Positions 45,703 through 55,141 of a stretch of 64,000 nucleotides of DNA are shown in pieces. A program made the position numbers and the translations under genes. Location: the NCBI RefSeq assembly GCF_014203955.1, contig NZ_JACHKA010000001.1:4004001-4068000 (forward strand). The letters run 5' to 3'. The DNA is from Sphingobium lignivorans. Its GTDB lineage: Bacteria; Pseudomonadota; Alphaproteobacteria; Sphingomonadales; Sphingomonadaceae. Within the stretch, counting starts at the first letter, position 1, and each line of letters opens with the position of its first letter. A model generated the notes under the pieces. That model was not told the DNA's origin. It did no database searches and was given only the letters and a program-made list of their open reading frames with translations.

Positions 45703-47699
45703 TCCTCGACGAACTCGTCCTCCACGATTTCGGAGTCTATGGCGGGCGCCAGCGGATCGCGCTGACTCCCACGGCGCGGGACAAGCCGATCATTCTATTC
45801 GGCGGATTGAACGGCGGCGGCAAGACAACGCTGCTCGATGCGCTCCAGCTATGCTTCTTCGGCAATGTCGCACAGTGCGCAGGACGCGGCGACCTGACTT
45901 ACGACGAATATTTGCGGCGCAGCGTGCACCATGGTGCCGAAGCTTCGGAAGCCGCGATCGAAGTGGCTTTCCGGCATACGGTCGACGGCGAGGTGCAGAA
46001 TTGGCGCCTCACGCGCTCTTGGTCAGCGGGCGAACAGGTGCGCGAGCGCTTTCAGGTGATCCGTAATGATCGCTTGGACCGCGCAGCGAGCGAACAGTGG
46101 AGCGCGCAGGTCGAGGATTTCATCCCCGCCAGAATCGCCCACCTCTTTCTGTTCGATGGCGAGAAGGTGGAGGGCTATGCGGATCTCGCGCAGGCACCGA
46201 TCCTGATTCGTACTGCCATCCAAAACCTGCTGGGGCTCGACATCGTCGAGCGCCTGAACGCCGACCTCGTCACCATCGAGCGCCGGAAGAAGACCGAACT
46301 CAAGGCACCCGAGGACGCCGAGGCGCTGAACGCCCTGCGCGACCAGATCCGACAGGTGGCAGCGGCGCGTAGTGGTGTTGTGCGAGAGCGTGCCGCCGCC
46401 CTTGTCGACATTGACCGGCTGCGCCGGACGGTCTCCGAACTCGATCAGCGTTACCAGCGCGAAGGCGGGTCCCTTTATGAGGATCGTGGTCGCCTCGAGG
46501 CGGAACTCAGCGTATCACGGCGCGCCGAAGATGCCGTCCACCGTTCCATGCGCGACTTGGCCGCGGGCGCGGCCCCGCTCGCCTTGGTGACCCACCTGCT
46601 CGACGATATTGTCGAGCAGGCGAAGCGGGAGGAACTCTCCAGACGAAGCGCGCATACCGCCGAGATCATCGCGGACGAACATGCTGCCCTGCTGCAATTG
46701 CCCGCGCTGGCCAAGCTGTCGGCCAAGGACCGGGCGGCGTTCCTTGCCTATTCAACGGCACGCATCGACACCCTGCGGTCCGCTGCTGGCGAGCCATGTC
46801 TCCTCGAACTTGACGCCGGAACCCACGCGCTGGTTACCAGTCTCCTCGATGGTGACTTGACAGAGATACGTCGCCAGGGCGCCGATCTTGTTGCCCAGGG
46901 GCAGCAACTCGCGGCGACAATCGAGCATGCCAAGCTGATGGTCTCCGCGATCCCGAGCGAGGGAGCAATTGCCGATCTGATCAGTCAGCGCGACATCGCG
47001 CACAACGAGCTCAGGATCGCCGAATATGAACAGGGACGCCGCGACGCCGAGCTCAGTCGTCTTGATCGTGAGCTTGAGACCTTACGCGAGAAGGAAACGC
47101 GCTTGTTGGAGAGCGTTGCACGCGCAGAGTTCGAGCGCGAGGATGTCAGTCGCATCCTCATTCACAGCTCCCGTGTGCGCGAGACCTTGGGCAAGTTCCG
47201 CACGGCGGTCGTAGAGCGGCATGTTCGGCGCATCGAGGCCTTCGTGCTCGACAGTTTCCGTCAGCTGATGCGCAAGGAGAATCTCATCACGGGATTGCGC
47301 ATCGACCCGTCGACCTTTCACCTTGAGCTCAAGGGCTCTCGCGGCCGCACGATCACTGCTGAACGCCTGTCGGCAGGCGAACGTCAGCTCCTAGCGATTG
47401 CCATCATCTGGGGACTGGCGCGCGCCTCGGGGCGTCCACTTCCCACCGTTATCGACACGCCGCTCGGCCGACTCGATTCCGCTCATCGCTCCCGTCTGGT
47501 CACCCGCTATTTCCCTCATGCAAGCCATCAGGTGATGCTGCTCTCGACCGATGAAGAAATCACGCGCCGCTATTACCGTGATCTCAAGCACTCGGTCGGA
47601 CGCAGCTACCGTCTCCGGTTCGACGAAGACGAAGCGCGAACCATAGTCGAGGAGGGCTATTTCCCGGACGACACTCCGCGTGTCGAGGAGGCCGCCTGA
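45699..47699 (+). CDS. dndD: DNA sulfur modification ATPase DndD
   Basis: SMC/Rad50-like ATPase, 666 residues, thought to give energy or structural change for the sulfur insertion step. Walker A GLNGGGKTT (36-44), a long central coiled coil (about 195-530), signature LSAGERQLLAIAII and Walker B TVIDTPLGRLDS, with LLSTDEEITRRYY near the end. It overlaps both neighbours by 1-4 bases, so dndBCDE is one operon. Confidence 0.93.
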   Translation: MILDELVLHDFGVYGGRQRIALTPTARDKPIILFGGLNGGGKTTLLDALQLCFFGNVAQCAGRGDLTYDEYLRRSVHHGAEASEAAIEVAFRHTVDGEVQNWRLTRSWSAGEQVRERFQVIRNDRLDRAASEQWSAQVEDFIPARIAHLFLFDGEKVEGYADLAQAPILIRTAIQNLLGLDIVERLNADLVTIERRKKTELKAPEDAEALNALRDQIRQVAAARSGVVRERAAALVDIDRLRRTVSELDQRYQREGGSLYEDRGRLEAELSVSRRAEDAVHRSMRDLAAGAAPLALVTHLLDDIVEQAKREELSRRSAHTAEIIADEHAALLQLPALAKLSAKDRAAFLAYSTARIDTLRSAAGEPCLLELDAGTHALVTSLLDGDLTEIRRQGADLVAQGQQLAATIEHAKLMVSAIPSEGAIADLISQRDIAHNELRIAEYEQGRRDAELSRLDRELETLREKETRLLESVARAEFEREDVSRILIHSSRVRETLGKFRTAVVERHVRRIEAFVLDSFRQLMRKENLITGLRIDPSTFHLELKGSRGRTITAERLSAGERQLLAIAIIWGLARASGRPLPTVIDTPLGRLDSAHRSRLVTRYFPHASHQVMLLSTDEEITRRYYRDLKHSVGRSYRLRFDEDEARTIVEEGYFPDDTPRVEEAA

Positions 47700-48088
47700 T
47701 GGTTGAACATATCCGGCTGTCGAAGCAAGCTCGCGAGCAGCTGATCCGTCTCAAGCGGTATACGGGCCTTGAGCAGTGGAATGTGCTATGCCGCTGGGCT
47801 TTCTGTCGCTCGCTCGCCGAGCCGACACCTCCAGCCCCCGCGAAAATCCCCAGCGACAGCAATGTCGAAATGTCTTGGCGCGTCTTCGGCGGCCGCCACA
47901 GCGACGTCTATATGGCTCTGCTCAAAGCGCGGTGCCTGCGCGACGGGATTTCGCTAGAGGAAGAAGCCATCTCCCAGCAGTTCCGGCTTCATCTGCATCG
48001 TGGCATCGGCCTCTTGGCAAATGATCGCGACCTGCGGTCAATCAGGGACTTTCTCGGCCAACTTGAGGTCTCTTGCGCCACGGCGTGA
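47699..48088 (+). CDS. dndE: DNA sulfur modification protein DndE
   Basis: A 129-residue DNA-binding protein of the phosphorothioation complex. Family stretches are HIRLSKQAREQLIRLKRYTG, QWNVLCRWAFCRSL and VFGGRHSDVYMALLKARC. The ATG overlaps the dndD stop (TGATG). Full length for the family. Confidence 0.92.
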   Translation: MVEHIRLSKQAREQLIRLKRYTGLEQWNVLCRWAFCRSLAEPTPPAPAKIPSDSNVEMSWRVFGGRHSDVYMALLKARCLRDGISLEEEAISQQFRLHLHRGIGLLANDRDLRSIRDFLGQLEVSCATA

Positions 48089-48223
48089 GGCCGCTCAGTC
48101 GGCGCTCCGCCGGTAGGCGCGACACAAAATGCGGTGACGCCGCTCACTCGGTCGGGCACAACGCTCCCGTCCCCTTAGCCGGGGACGGCCGACACCCGCG
48201 ATGGCGGGCAGTGGAGAGCGTCA

Positions 48224-50056
48224 TTGGGGATCAAGCCGGATCAGTTGTCGATCAGAACGCTGTTCGAACAAAAGCACACCTTCGCCGTTCCGAAATATCA
48301 GCGCGGCTATGCGTGGGACGACCAGGCGGTTTCTGACTTCATCCACGACATCGCGAGATGCCTCGCCAAGCGGAAAGAAGGCGGCAAACTCAACCACTTT
48401 TTTGGCGGCATCGTCACCGTGCCGAGCGCACTCGGAAACTCGAGCCGATCAAATTACGAGGTCATCGATGGCCAGCAACGCCTGGCTTCCTTCGTCCTAC
48501 TGATTGGGGCGCTCGTGGCGCAAATGCGCAACGCCCTTGGCGATCTCACAAAGAAGGCCAAGCCCTCTGAGGAAGAGACCAAGGCAAGCGCATTCCTCAC
48601 CAATACGGTGGACGCCCTCTCCAAACTTTACCTCCACTACCGGGACAGCATTGCACTCGAATATGTCGAGGTACCGAAACTTACGCTTTCCGACGCCGAT
48701 CGCGATTTTTTCATAGGGCTGCTTGAGGGCAAGTCACCAACAAGTAGCCGCGCTTCTCACGACCGGCTGCAAACAGCGTGGGACCTACTGACCAGTTTCG
48801 TGAAGACAACGTTCCTGTCTGAAGGCCTCGCAAAGAATGCCGAGCACATCCAGCTGCTGGCCGATCGCGTGTTAGGGGAGGACTGCACTGTTATTTTTAT
48901 GTCTTCGGACACCCGCTCGGAGGCGTATCAGATATTCCAAGTGCTCAATGATCGGGGCGTCCAGCTCACCGACAGTGATCTTCTACGAGCAGCTACGATG
49001 GAGCTGCTCGACGCGACCCCTCTGGCAAGCTCGCAGGGAGGGCTCGCTAGCGCTTGGGACGAGGTGCTCGCCTACGAGCCCAAGGTGATCGACACGTATC
49101 TGAAGTGGTATTACTCAAGCCACGAGGGAAAGCGTCCCTCCTCGTCCGAACTGACCGACCAGTTTTTGGAGTACAGGTTCAAGGTCACAGCCGGCACAAA
49201 GGTCACGAAAGCGCTGGCAAACTCCATCGTGGATGAAGTCGAACGCATGGACGCCGCGTTCGAGCTGCTCGATAAAATGGGCGACGGTGCCTGGCCCTTT
49301 TCGAAGGACAAGTCGACCGTCCGATGGGATCGCGAACGGCTGTCTATGCTGGTCACCCATCTCAAGCATAGCAATGCAATGCCTTTGCTGCTCGCCTTGC
49401 ACGAGTTGGGATCTATAAAGTTTGCTGAAGCGGTCGCCTCGCTCGAACGGTTCGTCTTCCGTTACAAGACTATCGGTAACGCGCATATCAGCCCGATGAC
49501 GGACCTATATCTGCGGCATGCGAAAAGGATCCGCGACAATCCGGCGGGCTACAAACTCAGCACGCTGCGTACGGAGCTCGGGGATCTTCTCGACAAGATG
49601 GTTCCTCTTGACGTCTTCGAGGCCAGTTTGCGCCAGCTGCGATACAATAAGCGGGCAGGAAACGGTCACATCCGGTACCTGCTGATTACTCTCGAAGATC
49701 ATCGCAGCTGGTTCGAAAAGGGCGCCAATGGAGTTCCGAGATGCAAGGACAAGTCCGCCATTCTGGACTTCTCGAACACCACGCTGGAACACATCTACCC
49801 GCGCTCAGCAAAGGCCTCCGACAAAATAGCGGCGATGGAACCGCTCAAGGACGCACTCGGCAACCTCGCGATTTTTGGGCCAGATGACAATGACGCGCTT
49901 GCGAACAAACCGTTCGCCGAAAAGAAGAAGATGCTCGCCAAGTCCAACGTTTCCCTAAATCGAGAGGTCGGCCAGCTTGCTGACTGGACAAAGGCGACGT
50001 TCGAAGCGCGAGCAAATAGGCTCGTCCAGATGGCCCTCAAGATTTTCGTGCCGTAG
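48224..50056 (+). CDS. GmrSD/SspE-like DUF262-DUF1524 effector
   Basis: A 610-residue protein combining DUF262 (ParB/Srx-like NTPase; YQRGYAWDD near 25, DGQQR at 82-86, FQVLNDRGVQLTDSDLL) and a C-terminal DUF1524 His-Me nuclease (TLEHIYP with His523, LGNL with Asn547). This is the architecture of GmrSD type IV restriction enzymes and of SspE, the phosphorothioate-stimulated effector of Ssp systems. Directly behind dndE on the same strand, it is the likely restriction partner of the Dnd mark. TTG at 48224 follows GGAG. Dependence on phosphorothioation is inferred from position. Confidence 0.85.
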   Translation: MGIKPDQLSIRTLFEQKHTFAVPKYQRGYAWDDQAVSDFIHDIARCLAKRKEGGKLNHFFGGIVTVPSALGNSSRSNYEVIDGQQRLASFVLLIGALVAQMRNALGDLTKKAKPSEEETKASAFLTNTVDALSKLYLHYRDSIALEYVEVPKLTLSDADRDFFIGLLEGKSPTSSRASHDRLQTAWDLLTSFVKTTFLSEGLAKNAEHIQLLADRVLGEDCTVIFMSSDTRSEAYQIFQVLNDRGVQLTDSDLLRAATMELLDATPLASSQGGLASAWDEVLAYEPKVIDTYLKWYYSSHEGKRPSSSELTDQFLEYRFKVTAGTKVTKALANSIVDEVERMDAAFELLDKMGDGAWPFSKDKSTVRWDRERLSMLVTHLKHSNAMPLLLALHELGSIKFAEAVASLERFVFRYKTIGNAHISPMTDLYLRHAKRIRDNPAGYKLSTLRTELGDLLDKMVPLDVFEASLRQLRYNKRAGNGHIRYLLITLEDHRSWFEKGANGVPRCKDKSAILDFSNTTLEHIYPRSAKASDKIAAMEPLKDALGNLAIFGPDDNDALANKPFAEKKKMLAKSNVSLNREVGQLADWTKATFEARANRLVQMALKIFVP

Positions 50057-50084
50057 GAGCATTCATCACGCGCAGTAGTTCTGC

Positions 50085-51188
50085 TCACCTCCAACCAAGG
50101 GGCTGGGGGATCGCGACCTCTTCGAACAGAAAAGGCTCATCCCGCGCTGGCGCGGCGCAATGCAAGGTCGTGACATAGTCGATCGCAGACACCGGGCCAT
50201 CATGCCATTCCTCAATAAGCTCGTCCGGATCAAGCGCGCACAGGATCAGGACTTGGATCAGGATGAGGGTAAGGCGGATGTTCGCAGGGAACTGCCGGAT
50301 AGCAGGATCGTCATCGACCGCGTAGGTCGATCGCTCACCCCAATCGTCCGGGTCCGGCTTGCGCAGGTCGCCATGCGCCAGCGCGTTGCGGAATTGGCGC
50401 AGATGCTCGGCGGCGAGCGCGGCGAGCGCTCCGCCGGCCGCCGCGCGCCGCACCTCCGGACCCTGCAGGGTACGCCCCTTGTCGAAGCGCAGCGCGATCG
50501 CATCCGCGAACGCGTTCCGAAGGCCTGGCATATGCCGGTCGCCAAACCTGCGCAGCAAGAGCTCGCGCCCAAAGGCGCCCTTCGGCTGACCCTTGCCGTC
50601 CGCGCCTCGCGCCAAAGCGACTGCGCCTTCATAGGCTGCCCAGACGAGATTGAACGTGATTACGCCGGCAAGGTGCTTCGCGGCGACCTCGCTGTTCACG
50701 TCCTCATACTCAGCAGCGGGACTGCACATGAAGCTCGTGTTGGTGATATCGGTGTCGCACGACAGGTCGTTGAGCGAGGCCGCGAGGTGCAGCTGCTCGA
50801 AAATCGGAAACCAATCCGCATCGGGCGAACCTTGTTCAAGCTCTCCCGCGACCAGGCACAGGCGCTTAATATGCTCCCGTAGCGGGGTCCAATGCTTGGT
50901 TTGTTGCTGGGGTTCATTCCAGATCGGATCCGTGGCCTTGAACCGCGTCCGCAGCCTGCCTTGATCCGCCGCGCTCCGGTCCAGACGGTCCGCCGAGGGC
51001 AAGCGTGCGAGCTGGTCCAACGTGAAACTTGGGCGCGTCCGTCGCGGCGGGTCGGGGTCGACCCTCCCCGCAGTCGCGATGAGCCAATTTCGCGTCGCAC
51101 GGCGCAGGTGCGTCTCTAATCGCCCAAGGCTCCAGCGTCGCCATGCGGGAGGGCTCTGCGACGATTGAGATGCTGATGGCGTGCCCAT
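50085..51188 (-). CDS. HEPN-motif protein, third gene of a helicase/ParB/HEPN operon
   Basis: A 367-residue protein of unassigned family. Near the C-terminus it has RQFRNALAHGDL: Arg267, Asn268 and His272 form the RN...H signature of HEPN ribonuclease domains, in a helical setting (AALAAEHLRQFRNAL). A long N-terminal part (1-170) shows nothing known. HEPN proteins in defence loci often cut RNA after infection is sensed. It starts 13 bases after the ParB-like gene, so it is co-expressed. The RNase role is inferred from one motif. Confidence 0.6.
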   Translation of the reverse strand: MGTPSASQSSQSPPAWRRWSLGRLETHLRRATRNWLIATAGRVDPDPPRRTRPSFTLDQLARLPSADRLDRSAADQGRLRTRFKATDPIWNEPQQQTKHWTPLREHIKRLCLVAGELEQGSPDADWFPIFEQLHLAASLNDLSCDTDITNTSFMCSPAAEYEDVNSEVAAKHLAGVITFNLVWAAYEGAVALARGADGKGQPKGAFGRELLLRRFGDRHMPGLRNAFADAIALRFDKGRTLQGPEVRRAAAGGALAALAAEHLRQFRNALAHGDLRKPDPDDWGERSTYAVDDDPAIRQFPANIRLTLILIQVLILCALDPDELIEEWHDGPVSAIDYVTTLHCAAPARDEPFLFEEVAIPQPLGWR

Positions 51189-51201
51189 CGCGACGAACAG
51201 G

Positions 51202-52482
51202 CTATTGGCGGTTGTCGTCGATGAACTTCACGAACTTCTGGATCTGTGCGACCGCCTCCTCCATCATTGGCTTGATATGCTCCCCCTGCATTAGCAAGGT
51301 GTCGAGCTTGATCTGCTTCAGCCCGTTCAACAGATCGTTGAGCGCCTTGACGGGGGTATTCTGCTCCCGATGCGAATCCGCTTCGCGGTTGAGGCGCCAA
51401 ACCGGCGTTGCATCGTCCGGCTCCGAGATGCTCAGCCGCCGCGAGAAGTTCGTGGTCCCCGTCTTCGCATCGTAACGAGCGATCTTCTGCCACAGCCGGA
51501 TATCCTCCGCCTTCTGGAAGACATTCTCGTTGATAGCGTCGGGATCGTCGCCCGTGGTCTCGCGCTTCTTGGAAAAGGCCCATTTGAACAGCGCCTCCTC
51601 GCCCTCGTCTGTCAGCTGAAGACGATCCGGGGTGAAACCGAATTCGTTGCGCGCGTGCGTGCTCGCCAGGATATTATCGAAATAATATTGATCGCCCGCG
51701 CCGAGCTTGTTGCCAGCTGCCTCGATCTGCTCCTCATAATTCGCCTTGAAGTGGCTGAACGCGGAAACGGCCTGGATATTCTTCCGGATCTGATCCGGCT
51801 TGAGCGGCAGCTCGGCCGCGATCCGGTCGAGGATCGGCTGCTCCAGCCGAAGCGGCTCGTCCTCTCCGTGTTTGTCGTAATAGGCGCTTTCATAAAGCGA
51901 GATGATGTAAAGATTGGTGGCGTAAGGCCCCCAGCCCTTTGCGGGCATCACGTGGCGCACGCCAAGCAGACGCGGCAGCTTCAAGCGCAGCTCGGTCGCA
52001 TCGGCGGCAAGCACGGGATAGACGGTGAGCGTCCTGGTATCGGCGATCAGCTGCTCGATCTTCTTGATCAACAACTCCTGCTGGTGGATCTGCGACTGTG
52101 GCGACCCGGACTTGATCAGACGATCGAGCTTCTTCTGCTCGCGATCGAGCCGCTCGGGCAGGCGCTTGAGCAGCGAGACACGTGTATTGCCCTCGACGAC
52201 AATATGACCTTCGCCACTGGGATGCTCCCAGACGAGAATCTGGTCGACCGGCGTCCACCCTTGTTCGATGATCGAGGCTTCAAGATCGCCGGCATTGTAG
52301 GTCTCGTAGACCTTCACCACGAGCTTGCTCTGGACCTCGGGATCAAAGATGGTCTTCGCGTTGGCGTAGCCCGGCGCAGGCTTGGGCGCGATGCGCGGGT
52401 TGTTGGGATCAAGCGCGATCTTGTCGAGTTCGAGATCGAACGGCTTGCCGAGATCCTTCTTGGTCTGATCGTTGATGCTCAC
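51202..52482 (-). CDS. ParB/Srx-fold protein, second gene of the operon
   Basis: A 426-residue protein. The N-terminal domain (about 15-110) has the ParB-like pattern LDPNNPRI and HIVVEGNTRVSLLKRL, where Glu97-Arg101 matches the nucleotide-binding EG-x-x-R motif; the rest is helical (TRTLTVYPVLAADATELRLK, LPLKPDQIRKNIQAVSAF). Such domains act as CTP/ATP switches or nucleases. GTG at 52482 overlaps the helicase stop (GTGA). I cannot match it to DndF, DndG or DndH. Confidence 0.7.
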   Translation of the reverse strand: MSINDQTKKDLGKPFDLELDKIALDPNNPRIAPKPAPGYANAKTIFDPEVQSKLVVKVYETYNAGDLEASIIEQGWTPVDQILVWEHPSGEGHIVVEGNTRVSLLKRLPERLDREQKKLDRLIKSGSPQSQIHQQELLIKKIEQLIADTRTLTVYPVLAADATELRLKLPRLLGVRHVMPAKGWGPYATNLYIISLYESAYYDKHGEDEPLRLEQPILDRIAAELPLKPDQIRKNIQAVSAFSHFKANYEEQIEAAGNKLGAGDQYYFDNILASTHARNEFGFTPDRLQLTDEGEEALFKWAFSKKRETTGDDPDAINENVFQKAEDIRLWQKIARYDAKTGTTNFSRRLSISEPDDATPVWRLNREADSHREQNTPVKALNDLLNGLKQIKLDTLLMQGEHIKPMMEEAVAQIQKFVKFIDDNRQ

Positions 52483-54869
52483 GGGCGGGGCTCCTTCGTA
52501 TTCGGGGTAAGATCAAGACTGAACTGCGCCCGTCCATCGTCCGACAGCAGGCGATCGGCTCGGGCCAGATGAGTGAGCGGCAGGCGCGGCTGAACAAGCC
52601 GCGCTGCCATCATCGAGAATTGCGCCAGCTGCTCCGATGGCTCGACGAGCCGCAGCGCGGCGCGGATCTGCTCAAGCCAGTCGATCAATTCCGCCGTCAC
52701 GTCGGCGGTGAGCAGAACGGCCTCGCTGCCGCCGAACGGGAGCGATGTCTTGATCGCCATCGCATAGCGCTCAGGATCGACAACATAGCTGCGCTCGACC
52801 TCGCCGCGGTTATGGCAGTCGGCGAGGAAATTCGACAGCGCCAACGGCAGTGCCGGACGATAACGCAATGTCACGTAGCGCAGCCAGGTCGTACTATGGT
52901 TGGGCTTGTACCCGCGACTGCCTTGCGCCGCGCCCGGCGCGCGCGTTAGTTCCTCATGCGCAAAGTAGGCGGCGGTCAGCACGCCCATCATCTGGCGCCT
53001 GAAGCGCTGGTCCCCCTGCGGCATTCCGAGACTTGGGCCGACCACGTCCAGAAATTCGCTGGGATCCGATCGCTCCGCCCCCATCTGGCTGAAACGGTTA
53101 TAAACCGCCCTAAACACCGCGGAATTCTCGCTTGTCTCGACGAACACGCCCCACGCGGCATTCTGCTCGAAATCCTCCGGCGCGCCGAAATAAGGGAGGC
53201 CATAGAACATGAGCCGGGGCGGATGGGCCGGATCGCTCGCCGCCAAGGTATCCATCGCGTCCGCCCGGGCCCGGGCCTCAACATGGTGCGCCGCCAAGAG
53301 TTCGGCGCCGAGCGTCAGCAACTCACCCTTGTCGGCGAAATCGCAGTCGCGCAGTTCGGGAAGTAGGCGGTCGTCGATCTCCTGATAGAGCCAGCGCTGG
53401 TCGAACCGATAGGCCAGCGTCGGATTGTCCGCTTGGACAACCCAGGCTTCCGTCTTGCCGGGCGCATAGCGCACGCAGCGCCCCGCCGCCTGCATCAGCT
53501 TGATCACGCTCTCGGTCTTGTAGGTGATGACAACGGCGTCGATGCGGGGATCGTCATACCCTTCGAGCAGCATCTGCGCGGAGATCAAGATCGCTCGAGG
53601 CTTGGCGGCGAACACCGCCAGGAAATCCTCATTGTCCAACGACAGCGAATTGCCGGTGCCGTCGATGAAACCGACGTCGGTCGATCGCAGCGGATGCCGC
53701 GGGTCGGCGTCGATCGCCACGGCCAGACGCTCGTGGAGCAGGCGCATCTGCTCGCGCCGAGTCACGAGGACAAGCGTCTTCTTGAACCGGTCGGCACTGT
53801 CGGCAACGAGACGATCGACCAGATCGTTGATCGTGTCGTCGGAGAAGGAGAAATCCTCCACCGCGAACGACTCGAACGTCGGCGTGATGATCGCGCCCCG
53901 CTCAGCCAATTCTCGATAGGTGATGGTGAAGGCCACCTCATCGATGCCGATCGGAAGCAGATCCGGTCGGTTCGGCGTCGCCGTTAGCAGCAAGACCGGG
54001 AATGGGTGCGGCGCCTCGAAGATCGGCTGATAGGTGGGCGCAGCCGCATGGTGCGCTTCGTCGATCACGACGAGAGCCGGCGGCTCACCGGCATTGATCC
54101 TGTCAAGCGCCTCCGCCAGCATCACGAATTCAACGCGACCGGCAAGGTCCAGCGCTCCGCTGGGAAGCGAACTGGGGCTTTCGGTCAGCAACTTGTCGAG
54201 CTCGCGGTTCGCTTGCGCATGAAGCGACTTGCGATGCGTCACCCAGATTGCCTTCGAGTCCTTCGACTGGGCGCGCGCGAGCATCTCCAAGATGATGCGG
54301 AAGGCCGTTCGCGTCTTGCCCGCGCCTGTCGGCAGAACGAGGCCGATGTTGCCCGCCGGACGACGCCTGAAGGCGTCGAGGCAATCGGCCAGCGCCTTGT
54401 CCTGATAGCTCCAGTCGGGGCCGGTGGATGGGGGCGGCTCTTCCTCGGGCGTCGGGGCGGCTTTTTGACCTACAGCTTCAAGAGACAGGCGGACCACCGC
54501 TGGCGGCAGCGAGAGCCGCTCTGCCGCCAGCGCCAGGTCGACAGGCGCGCCGCCGCTGGCTGACATGATGCGATGCCCGGCCTCGGCCAGGCGTTGCTGG
54601 TCGGCCGCCCGCTGCGCTCTCGATCGCGGACCAAGCCGTTCGGCAGCCAGGCGCAGCGTGTCGAAGCTTTGTTCATTGAGCCCGCGCGAGAACATGTCTG
54701 AGAGAACCGCGTGCAGCCGGTTCTGATGGATCGGCTGCCCGTCTCCGGCGAGCACGTCGTTGAGCAGCTTGGCAACCGCCGCGACGCCGCCCGTGTCCAG
54801 ATACAGCGGCACCACCAGCTCTCGAACGAGCCGCTGCACCTCCTCGCTACCGACGTTGATCCTTGCCAT
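52479..54869 (-). CDS. SF2 DEAD/DEAH-type helicase, first gene of the operon
   Basis: A 796-residue helicase-translocase. Residues 1-150 may form HTH-like or regulatory helices. Walker A LPTGAGKT (179-186), DEAHH (270-274), LLTATPNR, and motif VI MQAAGRCVRYAPG are intact; ILISAQMLLEGYDDP precedes motif VI. This core resembles the DEAD-helicase subunits of type I/III-like restriction and other anti-phage systems. It is divergent from the Abi_2-like gene and leads the three-gene operon toward the Dnd genes. Confidence 0.85.
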   Translation of the reverse strand: MARINVGSEEVQRLVRELVVPLYLDTGGVAAVAKLLNDVLAGDGQPIHQNRLHAVLSDMFSRGLNEQSFDTLRLAAERLGPRSRAQRAADQQRLAEAGHRIMSASGGAPVDLALAAERLSLPPAVVRLSLEAVGQKAAPTPEEEPPPSTGPDWSYQDKALADCLDAFRRRPAGNIGLVLPTGAGKTRTAFRIILEMLARAQSKDSKAIWVTHRKSLHAQANRELDKLLTESPSSLPSGALDLAGRVEFVMLAEALDRINAGEPPALVVIDEAHHAAAPTYQPIFEAPHPFPVLLLTATPNRPDLLPIGIDEVAFTITYRELAERGAIITPTFESFAVEDFSFSDDTINDLVDRLVADSADRFKKTLVLVTRREQMRLLHERLAVAIDADPRHPLRSTDVGFIDGTGNSLSLDNEDFLAVFAAKPRAILISAQMLLEGYDDPRIDAVVITYKTESVIKLMQAAGRCVRYAPGKTEAWVVQADNPTLAYRFDQRWLYQEIDDRLLPELRDCDFADKGELLTLGAELLAAHHVEARARADAMDTLAASDPAHPPRLMFYGLPYFGAPEDFEQNAAWGVFVETSENSAVFRAVYNRFSQMGAERSDPSEFLDVVGPSLGMPQGDQRFRRQMMGVLTAAYFAHEELTRAPGAAQGSRGYKPNHSTTWLRYVTLRYRPALPLALSNFLADCHNRGEVERSYVVDPERYAMAIKTSLPFGGSEAVLLTADVTAELIDWLEQIRAALRLVEPSEQLAQFSMMAARLVQPRLPLTHLARADRLLSDDGRAQFSLDLTPNTKEPRP

Positions 54870-55141
54870 GACGCCCCTCTAAACGCGCCAATTCCAAAAT
54901 GCAAGCGTTTTGAAATTCAAATGGCTTTCGTTCCATTTTGTGTCGAAAAGAGCTTGCGGCTGCGGAGGGGGCGTGTAATAGGGCAGGAGTCGAAGCCGCG
55001 CCCGTGGGCGCGGCAGCGAAGTGAAGGGGGAGAAAAAACGAAACCCCGCGAGGGCCCGGAAGGGCTGTCGCGGGGCTCTGGGGTCCGGGACCGTGATGCC
55101 GTCGGCAGTGACGGTTCACCGGCTCACGGGAGGAGAATAAG
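54870..55141. promoter_or_regulatory. Divergent region between the helicase operon and the Abi_2-like gene
   Basis: 272 bases; AT-rich near the helicase side (about 54890-54950), GC-rich toward 55141. No gene visible. Promoters for both directions are expected; a short inverted repeat ACCGTGATGCC...GGCAGTGACGGT lies near 55088-55116. Confidence 0.4.

Noticed and set aside
41844..54869. dndFGH (DptFGH) restriction genes
   Set aside because: Searched for by motif; the three downstream proteins do not have the DptF/G/H pattern known to me.
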